From contig JARKIF010000010.1 of NCBI GenBank assembly GCA_029378245.1, positions 682,001-746,000 of the forward strand: a stretch of DNA of 64,000 nucleotides. The letters are read 5' to 3'. The notes below the pieces were generated by a model. That model did no database searches. It worked only from the letters and a program-made list of their open reading frames with translations, and had not been told where the DNA came from. Made by a program: the position numbers and the translations under genes. The number at the start of each line of letters is the position of its first letter. Within the stretch, counting starts at the first letter, position 1. This document shows positions 19,579 to 31,836 of this stretch, piece by piece. The stretch is from Roridomyces roridus (taxonomy: Eukaryota > Basidiomycota > Agaricomycetes > Agaricales > Mycenaceae).

Positions 19579-22505
19579 TCACCGCGAAGGAGTATACCGT
19601 CCCCGATCTCTATCTCTATCATCCCTATACCCAGAAGAAGAATACTGCTGCGGCGGCGGCGGCGAACGTGGCGGATAATCAAGCGGCCCCGAACGCTGTA
19701 AATCCCTCGGGTCCCCCCGCATCGGAACGGCATCCCTCAAATCCCGCATAGGTACATCTCGATCGCGCAAGTGAGCATCCCGGGGATCACCGCCGCGCAT
19801 CCCAATCCCATGGTCCCTCAAATCCCGCAACGGCGGCGCATCACGCAGGTCGCGCGCATGGCTATGGTGCAAAGGAGGCGCGTCACGCATATGCACGTCC
19901 CGATCCCGGTCGCGGTCACGAACGTCGCGCATATCACGTGGGTCGAGGCGTGAATCGCGTTCGTAGTATCCGCTCCCAGGAGTGCTGTGAGAAGGTAAAG
20001 GAGGAGGGCGCCGAGGTTCCAGAGGAGGCGGCTGAGGCAACGATCTCGCATCACGCATGTCTCTGGGATCGCGCGGTGGCTCACGAACGTCCCTCGAATC
20101 TCTTGCGGGCATAGGTGGTGGCGGAAGACGAGTATCGCGATTGACAGACGACGGCGCAGGTGGTAGGGACGATGGAGCAGATGGGCGAACATCTCGAGCA
20201 TCCCTCTGCAAGAGCGGTGAAGCCGAGGGTACAGGGCGATGCACGATTGGCGATGTGCTCGGAGGACGAACATCCCTGGCATCTCTAAGCGGTGGAGCAT
20301 CTCGAAGGTCCCTGGGTGCCGCGGGAGTACGCATATCACGTGGATCACGAGGCGCATCTCTAGAGGACAAAGGCGCTGCATCTCTCAGCGAAAGTGGTGC
20401 GACGGGCGGCTCTCGGTCTCTGTCGGAAATCGGGGTCGCGCGTATGTCCCGCGCGTCACGAGGGGGCGGAGGCAGACCACGGTTGTCCCTCGTGTCCCTG
20501 GGTGGAGGCGGTAGCGAGGATGGAGCTGCACTTCGCATTTCATTCCTCGAATCACTCCTCACATCCATCCTAGCAACCAACGACGGCGGTTCTGCGGGAC
20601 GGAAGTAATCTCCTCCCTCCCTTGGATACTCGTCTGGCCGAGCTCGTTTCGGCGGCGGCCCAGCTCCTCTCGGTGGACTCAAACTCCTCGGGCGCACACG
20701 GGACTGCGGCTCGTCATACGGTGATGGCGCCCGATACGGCCTAGCAGCAGAGGGAGCCACATTTGTCGGAGGACCTTGCGACGGATGCGAGGCGTGCAAC
20801 GCACCCGCTGCTACTGCACTGACACCCACTGGATGCGAAAGAGGCGCGACAGGAGCAGCAGGTGGAGGCGTGCGAGACCTTCTTGCTTCCCAATCCCGAT
20901 CCCGATAATCCCTATCCGCTGGGGCAGAATAATCGCGTGGAGGAGCCAAGGACGGTGCACGCCCTGCGCTGAGGCTGAGAGCACGATCTCTGTCGTAGAG
21001 GGCCTGCAACACGGCCGAAGGAGCGTAACGCCTTGGCGGCGGCGAGCGGGGTCTGTCGTCCCAATCTCTTGGATGATGATGTTCCCTGCGATCCGGTTCA
21101 TCATAGCGTCTCCTGTCTGGCGAAGGTGGGCGAGGTGGAAGTGAGGATGTCGCGTATGCTGCACGCGCGCGATCGCGTTCTCGTTGTTCCCTCTCCCTCT
21201 CCCTCTCCCGTTCGCGATCCCGCTCCCTCTCCCTGTCCACAGCTGGCGCCACAGGATAAGCAGCCGGATACCTGTCTCTCTCCCTCTCCCTCTCCCTCTC
21301 CCTCTCCCTTTCGGCAGTAGTCAGCGGTGGCGGTACGTACCGATCCCCACCAGCACTGGGATACCTCTCTCGCTCTCTATCCGGAGGTGGCGGTGCCCCA
21401 GGAACGTATCGATCCCCTCCAGGAACGTAGCGGTCCCCAGCAGGCGGGTAGCGGTCGCGATCGCCAGGAACGTATCGGTCGCCGTTGAGTCTTGGTGGTT
21501 CTCTCTCTCGTTCCCTGTCCCTCTCTCTTTCTCTCTCCCGGTCGCGTTCTCTTTCACGTTCTCTGTCGCGGCCATCGTATTCCGTACGGTGAGAATGCGG
21601 GTGCGGCGGGAGCGGTGTCGACAACCGCTCTTCCAGTGGGCGCGGATTCACAGGAGGTGCCCCGTTCGACCCGTTTGCGAGGGCGCTAGTAGGTTTTTCA
21701 GGTAGATTCGGATGGCTTGAAGCGGTGGGACGCATGTCAGAGGTAACGGGGTCTTGGCCTTTGGCAGGAGGTTCACTTTGGACTTGACTTGCGCTATGAG
21801 GCTCGGCAGTTGGGGCAGAGGTCACAGGAACGGGGACGACAGTGGCACCCTGAGGCGCGATCCGGTCGCGAAGGGATGGCGGTGCTTGACCCTGAGTTGG
21901 CAGTTGCGTTTGAGGAGCAGCCACAGCCACGGAAGGGGTCGAGGGGGCAGCAATAGCTGTAGTTTGCGGCTGGCCTTGGGCTTTTGGAGCAACGGGAGTG
22001 CGGGAGGCAGGCGTGCGCAGGTCAGGCGGGCGGCGGTCTACGCCCGTCGAGTCGTTGCGAGCACGGTTTTGGTTCTGGACGACTTGAGATTGGCCGTTGG
22101 GGAGTTGTGCGGTGCCAGTGCCGGCAGACGCAGACGCGGTCGTGGGCAGCACAGGACGGTCCCAGGAGGCCTGGACTTTGACGGTGGATGTGGGTGGGGG
22201 CATGGTCGTCGAGGGTTTGGAGTCAGGGATCGGTTCAGTGGCCTAGGTGCGAGTATTAGACGGGAACGACAACGAGGCCAAAAAGGCAGAAAAAAAAGGG
22301 TGCTGCCACGGCCAGTCGCGACGAAAGGCTTTCCCTCGTAGAAACTAGCACTCACAACATGATTCGGGCCCAAGTAGATGGCTGCTAGGACCTGTGGCTG
22401 CGGTACGGCGCGATAAAACTCGTGCTGGCCGGCTTTGATTTGGTCTTTGAGGTTTTGGAGAATCTCGAGGTCGTTGGACCCATTGGGATACACCTGGCCT
22501 GGCAT
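19579..22505 (-). CDS. Arg/Asp/Glu-repeat protein (RD/RE-rich), 5' end uncertain
   Basis: The last exon 22242-19579 encodes 887 residues dominated by RE/RD dipeptides (RERERERDRER..), DRYVPGGDRYVP-type repeats and many P-R-D-x-R-D units. The exon before it (ending at 22356) encodes NDLEILQNLKDQIKAGQHEF and VLAAIYLGPNHV. Open sequence continues upstream of Met 22505 (SLHWNYQENDFLFEIHAGMP), so the true start is probably further 5', where an extra exon is needed; family X sequence begins about there. Low-complexity RD/RE proteins often work in RNA processing, but that is inference. The (ctccct)n-like DNA at 21185-21312 encodes part of the repeats. Confidence 0.65.
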
Positions 22506-22730
22506 TCCGGCGTGAATTTCAAAGAGAAAGTCGTTTTCTTGGTAGTTCCAGTGTAGGGAGGAGGGAATTGTTTGGCAGACGTCAACAAAGCGTGTCTTGA
22601 TTTCCCATCACACGTTCGAGTTGTCTGCCTTCTCCTTTCTCGAATCTCGCCTCAGAATTGATTGATTCATGCTATCCAAACTACACGATCCACGTCTCTG
22701 ATACTGGGACTTGTACTTGTCGACCTTGGC

Positions 22731-23410
22731 CTACACTTGTTCGACATCCTCCTGCGTCCATGTCCTCATTCGCATTCCTGCTTCTGGCGCACTTTGATCA
22801 ACAACGAACCTTGCCCAATTTAATTCACATACCATTCACGAACATCCGGTCAAGGGTGGCCTTCCTGGTGTTGATATCTTTCTTGTACTTGTCTCGACGC
22901 GCCGACTCGAGCACGATCTAAAAGATATCATTGGCCGGGACTCAGTGGGTGTAATCTAACTGTTCACCAATATCGACGACTGCAAGTCTCGCGCCTCGCC
23001 CCGACACTGCTTGACAGACCGCGCAAGACCTCGGCGGTACTTGTAGTACTCCTTCCAGGGTATCTGTTCCCCGTTGATCGTCTTGGTGCGCAGGCTCGAC
23101 ACCGCATGCTTGATTCTACGACCGTCAGCCAAGATTTCTATGTCGAGACTGAGACATACTCCACCAACTTCAGGCCAGTCATGTGTAGGAACCGGGGATC
23201 GGTGCTGCATTCCTCGGTGGCCGTGTCGAGGATCCCCTCGGCATTCTGGACGGCATTATCGAGCGCGTCGATCTGGCTTTTGGGCGAGGTATGATGGAGT
23301 AGGTGTCCAGCGAGGGAGAGAGCCGCGATGGCCAGCGCTGCGTAGCGCAACTCATTGTTTGGGATGGAAGGTATGAGCGCAGCAGACAAGAGAGGTAGGA
23401 CTGTATCCAT
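22731..23410 (-). CDS. Family X copy A, ~179 aa
   Basis: Family X is a four-exon gene present five times in this window. Starting MDTVLPLLSAALIPSIPNNE, the N-terminus has a hydrophobic segment (ALAIAALSLAGHLLH), then helical charged sequence. Exon 2 encodes GLARSVKQCRGEARDLQSSI, exon 3 KDINTRKATLDRMFV, and the last exon GMRMRTWTQEDVEQV. Splice sites (gtatgtctcag donor, ggtcgtag acceptor) are conserved. No lesions seen. Function unknown; a single membrane anchor plus coiled-coil-like tail is the visible architecture. Confidence 0.7.
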
Positions 23411-25557
23411 TGCCCTTGACCAGCCCACGGGCAGTCACTTTTTATACCAAGTGGTACTAACATTAGCCCAACGTGAAACAGACGATCCATTAGTACGTAA
23501 AATTCAATAATATTTGGGCAACCCGACAGAGATACTTACTTGACGCGATTTCGGATTCAGATCTTGACCGCCGTCAACAACACGTGAGTAACTGGAGCTC
23601 CAGGAACCGTGAGTATGTACTGAAACGGAAGTATCTCCGGCCAGCACAAAATACAATGCAAATTTCCCTCTTGTTTTGCATCCCGATATCTGCTGGTGAT
23701 ATTTTTCACGGATAAAATGGCAGCCTCGAGCTCGAGCCCGTTTGGGTGCGACTGGTCTTGTTCAGGTCTGGGACCAGTGAGAATGAACTCAACATACCGC
23801 TTTTCAACTGCTGTTCATTTCCTTTTTCAACGCTCCGGCGCTTAACTTTCTTAGCGGCGAAGGTCTGTAAGAGAGATTAGCGCCTAACTCAAACGACATT
23901 ATCTTCCGTTATTTGAACGCCTATCCCCGCTCACCACTCGCCCAACGCGATCTCCGGAACGGAAAGACCACCCTTCGGCAATACGACACGAGGCTGTGTC
24001 TATATGCGATCTCTTGGCGGTAACTTGACCCGCCTCGTTCTCTCGATTTTCTGTCTCGAACATGCCTGCAATGCGGTGAGTGTTCAGTGTCATTCAAACC
24101 CGCCCCCGCCCATCGCTCAAAGTTGTAGCCAAGCCTCCCTCGAACAGCTACCGATGTACCCTACCTCCGTGGTCTAAATAACAAAGCCCTTGCATTAGGA
24201 AGTCAACAAAACTCGGTCCGGCGATTGCGAGACAGAATGCTGTTGAGTTCGAAGACGAAACACCGATGCAATGAAGGAAGGTTGTCCTGCTGTCTAGCTG
24301 CATCATGGTTCGCTAGGGTCTTGTTAGGGTCTCAGCCTTGAATCTACACCTGGTTATTGCTGTTGGTTCCAGCAACTCGTTCTCATTTCAAGTTGGGCAG
24401 CCAGGCTTGATGTCGCGGTCTTCAAATGATGGATGAACGTTAATCGGGGAACTCGTGTCCTGAACTGCTTTTTCTCCAGAAAGCCTCGAGTCCAGAATAA
24501 TTGTGGCATTTTAGGTTAACAGACCATCCCTCTGCTTCAGTCCATGCTAGCTGATCTTCTGCCTAGCCGACTGGTGTTCTACGGTCCTTCTGCGTTTGTT
24601 CCATTGTTGCATCAATTTGTACCTTTACGCGCTCGCACGCCGACCCTTGCCAGACCTTTTAATTCCATACAGCTGCTTGGTCGTCAAATGCGCCTTCCGC
24701 GTGTTTGCCGTTGCCCCCGGACAACAGCTTTTGGCTCCCTGCATCACGTTCCCCTGCCGCTCCTAGTCCGCCGTTCACCGAACTATTGGTGCCCCCAAAC
24801 TATGTGATTGTTATCGCACAGAAAGGATCGCTACTTCTCATTATTCTGAGGAAAGAGTGGGTACTAATTTTCTGCAGTTATATTTTTTGTCTCGACTGGA
24901 CCTCCAGCTGCGTTCAAGTTCGATTTGGGGTAGGTCGATATGAAGATATGAACTCTTGGAATTCGGCTGAACTACCGATATGAGCGTTCAAATCTCTAAG
25001 ATCAGCATTTCCACCACGGCTTGTCGATAGTCAACCCTAGAGGGACATCATACGTTGGAGTTGCCGCCTTCAAGCCTCTCAACTTTCAACTCGCTTTTGG
25101 CTCTTCTTGCTCTCCTCGAAATTGAATCTTTGACATCTGCTATGCAAATCGCCGACGCCTTTGCTACCTTGGGGAATCTGCTTGGCTTGTACTGTTTTTA
25201 TTTACGTATTTATGAAAAAAAAATCCAGTTTTATTTGGCCCGGAGCTGTATGGCAGCCATACTTCTAAACTATGTCAGTATCTACGAGTGGAAGAAGTTT
25301 ATATGGTTTGAACCGCGGTAAGTAAGCTGTCCTTTGGAACGACATATGTTCGTACTCGGACGGTAGCGCTATAGCGCATTAGGTGTTCTGGTAAAGTAGG
25401 TTATTAAATCCCGCAGGAATTTAAGGTAAAAATGGGAGGGGAGGTGGGCGAGGGAGGAGTCGGTCGCATAACTTCACGGGGCATGGTTCATCGGCAAGGT
25501 GTCAGGTGCATCATGGGGGCATCGTGCGGAATTTGGCTTGTACTTGTTGACCTTCAC
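23411..25557. other. Gene-free intergenic stretch
   Basis: No gene, tRNA or clear element was found in these 2.1 kb. Sequence at about 24258-24325 (gaaacaccgatgcaatgaag through ggttcgctagggtcttg) recurs in diverged form at 32667-32738, so an old dispersed repeat is present. Confidence 0.5.
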
Positions 25558-26240
25558 CTATACTTGTTCAACTTCGTCGCGGGACATGATGAACCTCATT
25601 CGCATTCCTGCTTCTGGCGCACTTGAATCAACGACGGCCTCTCTTCAATTTATTTCACATACCATTCACAAACATCCGGTTCAGGGTCGCCTTCCTGGTG
25701 TTGATATCTTCCTTGTACTTGTATCGGCGCGCTGACTCGAGCGCGATCTAAAAGATATCATTGACTGGGACTCAGTGGGTGTAACCTAATCACTCACCAG
25801 TATGGACGACTGCAAGTCTTGCGCCTCGCCCCGACACTGCTTGACAGACCGCGCAAGACCTCGACGGTACTTGTAGTATTCCTTCCAGGATATGTGTTCC
25901 CCGTCGATCGTCCTGGTGCGCAGGCTCGACACCGCATACTTGATTCTACGACCGTCAGTCAAGAATTTTACGTCGAGACTGAGACGTACTCCATCAACTT
26001 CAGGCCGGTCATGTGTAGGAACCGGGGATCTGTACTGCATTCCTCGGTGGCCGTGTCGAGGATCCCCTCGGCATTCTGGACGACATTATCGAGCGCGTCG
26101 ATCTGGCTTTTGGGCGAGGTACGATGGAGCAGGTGCCCAGCGAAGGAGAGAGCCGCGATGGCCAGCGCTGCATAGCGCAACTCGTCGTTTGGGATGGAAG
26201 GTATGAGTGCCGCAGACAGGAGAGGTAGAAGTGTATCCAT
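25558..26240 (-). CDS. Family X copy B
   Basis: Same four-exon plan as copy A: MDTLLPLLSAALIPSIPNDE.. in exon 1, IKYAVSSLRTRTIDGEHISW in exon 2, YKYKEDINTRKATLNRMFV in exon 3, and a last exon ending MSRDEVEQV. All donors and acceptors are present. Its upstream flank, about 26500-26560, has partial similarity to the region upstream of copy D (about 42327), so the duplicated unit extends beyond the gene. Confidence 0.7.
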
Positions 26241-27384
26241 TTCACGACCAGCCAGAGCGCCCCCTCGTTGTTTTATACCATTAACAGCCCAGAGTCAGAC
26301 CGAGTCGGAGTTTAGCCGACATTCCATAGAGAGAGAAACTTTGGGGAGACGGAATGAGAGTGCTGTGGTACGGGTTGTTGCGTCCGGGCAAGTGTTGAAC
26401 GAGCTGCAACGAGAGGGTCCCGATAGTATGTAATTCATCGCGCGTCCCTGAGTTACGAGATTTTCGCGGATCAAATTGGCTGCCCCGCCTCTCTTGTTGA
26501 CCGCGAGGTCAGAGAGTGTTTCCTACCAAGTCCACCTCGACTACGACCTACGCCCTCCCCAAGTCTGGGAGCAGGGTGAATGTTATGCCGCTTTCAGCTA
26601 CACCGTGACTGACCCTCTTCATGACGCTCCCGCACTCAACTCCATTGGGCTAATGAAGTCAACTGTCAAACAATATCCGATCAATGTGCTCACACGGTCT
26701 TCTCACATTTCAGCGAGAAACGTCGTAACTGAGATATCAGATACTGGGCCGTAATCATGGTAATGTACTCAGAATATTTCTAACTGAATTTTTTCTCATT
26801 GCGGCAGGTTGGTGGGGGACAGAATGCTGCAAGGGGCATTCAGATCTCAAAAACTTTTTTGCAAGTTGCTCAGAATGGCTCGCAATGCACGAAAAACATT
26901 GGCATCACTGGACGGCCTTTTATTTGGGATGTTCAAAACTCTCACGATACCCAATATGATCATGTCTGATCGGAGTGCTTGCTGTGGCTTTGTCGTCGTG
27001 GGGTACGCTGTGTTTGGCTTGACAGGTCACGTGTCGTGCCCCAGGGGCACGCATCAGCGCGATCGGTGATCGGACCCCCGAACACCGGCGGGTTAGCGTG
27101 ACGGAGACGATCGAGTACATTTGTAATATTTTACTGCTGCTCTCCCTCCACTTTACCGCTCGCAAAAGTCTCTGTGGGCTGCACCGGGCCTGCCGAACGT
27201 GAGAAGCCGACGTCGAACAGCCACCGTGATTGACAGCTGACGTTTACGTAGCCGTTTTTTCCTGCCTCCGTCCCCGCGCGTTCTCCGTGCGCGTCTGCTC
27301 ACGCGGTGCTCTGCCGCATCTGCTGCGCCGTTAATCTCTACGCCGCCCTGCTTCCCGTCGACTCATACCCTCTCCCTTTCACCG

Positions 27385-29169
27385 ATGGCTCCCACACCGC
27401 CGCAAGAGCTCACCGTTGCGGCGCTTACCTCTGCAAAGGGCGCGCAACTTAAGTTCTGGATCATCAAGGCCAACGAGGCCGCAGAGAAGAAGGTTCTCAA
27501 CACCTCCGGCACCGTGGAACATCTGCGGTCTAGGCTGGCATCTTATTACGACCTCGATCTGACTGTCATTCCACGCGAGGACGCCGTAACTGCTCCGTCT
27601 CTCGACGAGTCGATCCGGGATCGCCAGTGGGCAGACTTTGTGGTACTTGGGAAGGAATGGAAGGCTGCTAATGAAGCAGGTCGACCATTCACATTGTGCA
27701 ATACAGGGAATGGTAAGTCGGCTACCGCCAGTATTGCTAGCCGTGAATATTGACTACTACACTGCCTATAGATTTACTTGCAGCCGACGGCCTCATCTCA
27801 ATGATTTCTGAGGCTGATCCCCTTCCGGATGTTTCCAAAGAGGTAAGTTTCGTTCCATGGTCCGGCTTGCAATCTTTTCAATCTTTTCAATAGACGGCAT
27901 CCGCCCAGCTTGTTGTATCACCTCCCACACATCCAATTCCCGTGATGGCCACGGCAGCACCACCCTCCTCTGCTCGTTGCGTTGACAACACGCATTCCTT
28001 CTCTGCGGGAACGGTCCCCTCTGTCTCGCTAGGGCTCCAACCCGGCCGTTGACGGCGACGGCCGTCGCTCTGACGGCCGTCATGGGAGGTCGGACGGGCC
28101 CCACCCGGCCGTCAGACCATGTTGCGAGGCCTCAAAACGGCCGGGTGGTACCCGTCAGACCCGTCACGGCCATCATGACGGGTCGAAGCAGTGACAGCCC
28201 CTGACAGCCCGTGCCTCCAGCTAAATCGACCATCAGATTGATGTCAACGTGATGCCGGCAAGTCAAAATTACGGATTGGACCGATTGGTACTCGGGAAGC
28301 CTGCAGAACCGCAGTAGTGGGCCATCAGCAAGATTGCCGATGACCCAGGTGCGCTACCCCTGGAGCATCAAGTGATGATGGCAGCTCGGCATGGCTAGTT
28401 AGCCGAAGACCCGTCACCACCCGTCATGGCCCGTCGACGGCCGGGAACGGGTACCCCGTCAGCCAAGGAACCGGACCCGGACCCGGCCGTCAAAATTGTG
28501 GCTTCAGAGGGCTGTACGGCCGGGCCGGCACCCGTCGTGACGGCTCGTTGACCCGTCATTTTGACGGTCGGGTCGGAGCCCTATGTCTCGCCAAGACCCC
28601 TGCAGGCCGTTCCCGCCACTATCCCCGAGACGGGACAGCATGCCAGCGCACTGCTGGAAGATCTCTCCACAGTAATCGCCGGCTTGGAGCGTCGTGATGG
28701 GCTGGACCAGATAATTGACCAGGTTGAATCCGGCGCCGTTGCGAAGATTCGAGCCCTTTACGGTCCGAAAGACGGACAGCCAAAATCGGCTCATAAATCG
28801 TGGGGCTCATTCAAGAATATTGTGTCGAAACGGGAGCGTCTCCATCGTATCCTCAATGAGGATTTCGGTGGAGACAAGAGTTTGTTTTTTTCTTATTTCA
28901 CAGCTCCTCCTACGGCCGACAAACCTCCCGCTCGCAAGAAGATCAAGACGGACGACGACTTGAAGTCCAAGTACCGGCCATACCGCAAGATTGTCGAGGC
29001 TCGCCCGTGGTGCGAAGCCGACTTGGTGGTGGAGCGCGAGAAGGGGCAATACCGCACGGTCACTGGGGAGTTTTCTACGGAGCTGTGGGTTGCGAGGTGG
29101 GGGAGTAAGAATTCTTGGGAGGTGTGGCGGGAAATTGCTAGAGAACGCTACAATAAGAAAGATATCTAA
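27385..29169 (+). pseudogene. SAP-like partner gene of the recombinase, split by a MITE
   Basis: Exons 27385-27712, 27772-27842 and 27894-29169, the last interrupted by a 554-bp element plus target duplication (28030-28591). Leaving that insertion out, the frame is continuous and would give about 370 residues. The N-terminus (LKFWIIKANEAAEKKV; GTVEHLRSRLASYYDLDL) resembles a SAP DNA-binding helix pair. The C-terminal half contains KSWGSFKNIVSKRERLHRIL, a KKIK basic patch and RPWCEADLVVEREKGQYRTV, then a Trp-rich end. With the insertion present the frame is broken within the element unless it is spliced out. Function unknown; likely a DNA-binding helper of the recombinase. Confidence 0.65.
28030..28583. 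mobile_element. hAT-like MITE, 554 bp, with 8-bp target duplication
   Basis: Terminal inverted repeats start TAGGGCTCC at 28030 and end GGAGCCCTA at 28583, extending with mismatches into ACCCG(G/A)CCGT. The flanks are an exact 8-bp direct repeat TGTCTCGC at 28022-28029 and 28584-28591. An 8-bp duplication with a T/CAGGG terminus is typical of hAT transposons. The interior is GC-rich, non-coding and packed with gacggccgtc-type palindromes and acccgtca motifs. It sits inside the last exon of the recombinase partner gene. Confidence 0.88.
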
Positions 29170-29197
29170 TTCACCATCTTGTTTTACATACAAGTAT

Positions 29198-30794
29198 CTA
29201 ATTTTTATCGTACTCGTTCATGCGCTCGTGGTTGTCGTTCGGAGAGAAGAAATAGCGGTACATGGTGACCGCTTCGACCTGAGACCACCCGCCCCATGCA
29301 GCGACCTCACCCGCCGACCATCTCTTCACCTTGAGGCGATATTGACATTCCCCGCGACGGAATGAGTGGGTGCCAAAGAGAGCCCATGAGCCATATCCTA
29401 GGTTTTGTAGATCCTTGGACAGTGCACGACTCAAGATGCTCGCAGTCTGAATAAAAAAATTAGCTGCACAATAGAGGAGAGGAAATGTCGAGAGAGCAAT
29501 ACCACGGGCTGGCTCTGCATCACCGCCCCTGGAGCACTGATACGAAGGAAGAGTGGCCCCGCTTTCTTTATGCTGGGTCCGTACAGAGACGCGAGAAGAA
29601 TGAAAGCGCGCATGGGACAGATTTTGGGATCGCTGTCGTTGGCCCAGAGCCTCCAGGAGTGAAGTACTCCCGTCTGGCTCTGCTTCCGAGTGTTAAGACT
29701 GACTTGCAAAAATTTCCCTGTTGAAAATGAGCACAGGGAAATCAACTCAAAGACCGGAAGAGAGAATATAACTCACGTTCCCCCGGGATCTTGTCAATAT
29801 TCTCAAACTTGAGGCTGACAACTTCGTCGATGCGCAACATCATCAGCCACGCAAGCAAGTACGCAACCTGAATGGAATTGAATAAGTTGAATATTCGAGT
29901 CATTAGAACTCACATATCGAACAGTTCCGGCCCGCCTCTCGGCCAGTGAAAGGGAAGGTTTGAGACAATGATCATACAGTCGATGCATGTCTTCCAAAGA
30001 TAGAGCACGAGCTGAGGACGATACTTCCCCGGATTTTGCTTTGGTCTTCTCGAGCCCGACCATAAACTGCGATACATCCCGAGAGCGAGTGGGGAGTCCT
30101 CGCCTACAAGATATATCAAGACCTGTATACATGATAAAGCTGCACGCACCATGTGTTCGTGACCGGGTCGAGCCGCCATTCGGCTGTACTCTCATTGGGA
30201 CGCAGGCTTCGGTACCACATGGTGAGCGCAGCGCGGGTTGAGACGGCCGTGGAATACTCAAAGACAATTAGCTGAAGGCCTTACACTCCCGAAATTCTAC
30301 TCACCTTCTTGCCCTCAAAGCCTTTGTCAGTCGGACCGCACTTCTTCGTAATGAATGCAGTTATATCCTTGGGTGTCTGTTCGTCGACGCATTTAGCATC
30401 CCATTTGAGGTCCCGACGCAGGTGGAATGTAATGTAGTGCTTGATAATTCTGGGGGGAAGGTTACAATGAGTATTCCGTACGAAATCACATACCGCAGGT
30501 GCCCGTTTCGTGTACCGTCTGTAATACTGGCCTTCGTCATCTCAGCAGCATATCGGGCCGCGTCGTCGTCAACTGTATCCTCCGGGAACTCGTCGAAATG
30601 CTGCGCGACAAGGTCTTGGGCGTGTTCGAGGAGTGAATCTGCATCCTCCAAGTCGAGGAGGCAGAGTTCCTCGTCTACCTGTAAATTAAAAGTGAGATAG
30701 CGGCCAGTAGACACACATGAATAAAAATCACCTCCTCTTCGGTGGCATGCAATTGAGGCTCGTCAGAGGAAGGTGCTTCAGAGTTTGAGGACAT
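29198..30794 (-). CDS. Crypton-type tyrosine recombinase, 414 aa, intact
   Basis: Eight exons (30794-30732, 30678-30494, 30449-30305, 30256-30150, 30103-29914, 29867-29777, 29717-29503, 29446-29198) all join in frame, giving 414 residues. The N-terminal half is a core-binding-like helical domain (DDDAARYAAEMTKASITDG; IIKHYITFHLRRDLKWDAKC). The catalytic domain shows the first Arg in LAWLMMLRIDEVVSLKFENI, the H-x-x-R box in FGTHSFRRGECQYR, the Trp in AAWGGWS and the nucleophile Tyr in VTMYRYFFSP. These enzymes cut and rejoin DNA through a 3'-phosphotyrosine and move Crypton elements. All catalytic positions are present, so the enzyme may be active. Confidence 0.88.
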
Positions 30795-31836
30795 GGCGAA
30801 AATGGTACAACGGTCTGAGACAGAAGGGTGTCGAATGAAAGGAGGCCTGAGACCTCGCTCGTACGATGCCGCCACTCGTAATAATGCATGCAGCTGAATT
30901 AGTATTGGGGTCTGTACCTACAGAATTACGCGTTCTATGTACGAGATATTGGTAATATCCATTGGAAAGTCCAGTTCAACATTAAGAGCTGCGCGAGTTT
31001 AGCGGCTGCTCGGGGGTTCAATGGGGTGGCGTACCAAACAAAGCCCGCGGTAGCCCAAATTTCCAGCCGTTTCGCATCGTGCCTGGTGGCAACGCGTTCC
31101 GCCTGCTCGAATCTTTACGTGGAAATTTAGTACAAGTCATCAAACACGGAGAGTGAAGTGCTCACCGAGGAAACCTAGCCGCGGAGGTGCCGAGGGACGT
31201 GTTTTATCAGTGCAATGACGCGATCGAACGCAGGGAGGAGCCTAGAGAAACTATATGCCATGGACACGACGACTGAAGAGCGGAAGTATCAGACTTACGG
31301 CAAAAGTGCCGAGCTCTGCTACGCCGCGCTCGGTAGCAGCGCATGACGCGCAGTTGCCGTGTAGACAACGCGCAGTTGGCGCGTAAACGTCGCGTAGTTG
31401 GCGAGTAATTGTCGCGTCAATGCGCCCGAATGAGTTGTCGCGACGCGTGAGTGTAGTCCCGACCCACGACCTCTCGAAGGCAAAGACGCCTCGGATCTAG
31501 CAAGAATATATCAATCAGGCCGTAAATAAGCACGTACCTGGCCCTAGCATTTAACTGGAACCCGAGCCCGAGACCGAGACGTGAGAGAGCAAGCAAGCGC
31601 AGGTGACACGAGAGATCAAGGCGGGAAAGACGCGCCCACTTACGCGGCATGCGGGATTAGCGCTGCGCTGCGCTGCCAATGGCAACGACATCCGCGTGGC
31701 ATAGACAGCTTCGGCGAGCTTCCGAGCACTCCCGGGCATAGCGCTCGGACATAGGTCCACCCTCCTCGGAGAGCTGTAGGCCCGTAGACAGCCGATAGAG
31801 GCTCTGGACCGTTTGGCAATCTAATCTGTTATCAGT

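Noticed and set aside
19203..22341. Plus-strand open frames opposite the RD/RE repeat gene
   Set aside because: They are by-products of the low-complexity coding sequence on the minus strand.
26476..26757. Open frame MAAPPLLLTARSESV as a gene
   Set aside because: It lies in sequence partly shared with the upstream flank of family X copy D and shows no splice sites, family or conservation of frame.
28030..28583. GC-rich palindromic block considered as a CRISPR-like or structured RNA array
   Set aside because: The repeats are not evenly spaced, the block has matching inverted termini and a perfect 8-bp target duplication, and the organism is a eukaryote; a MITE explains it.
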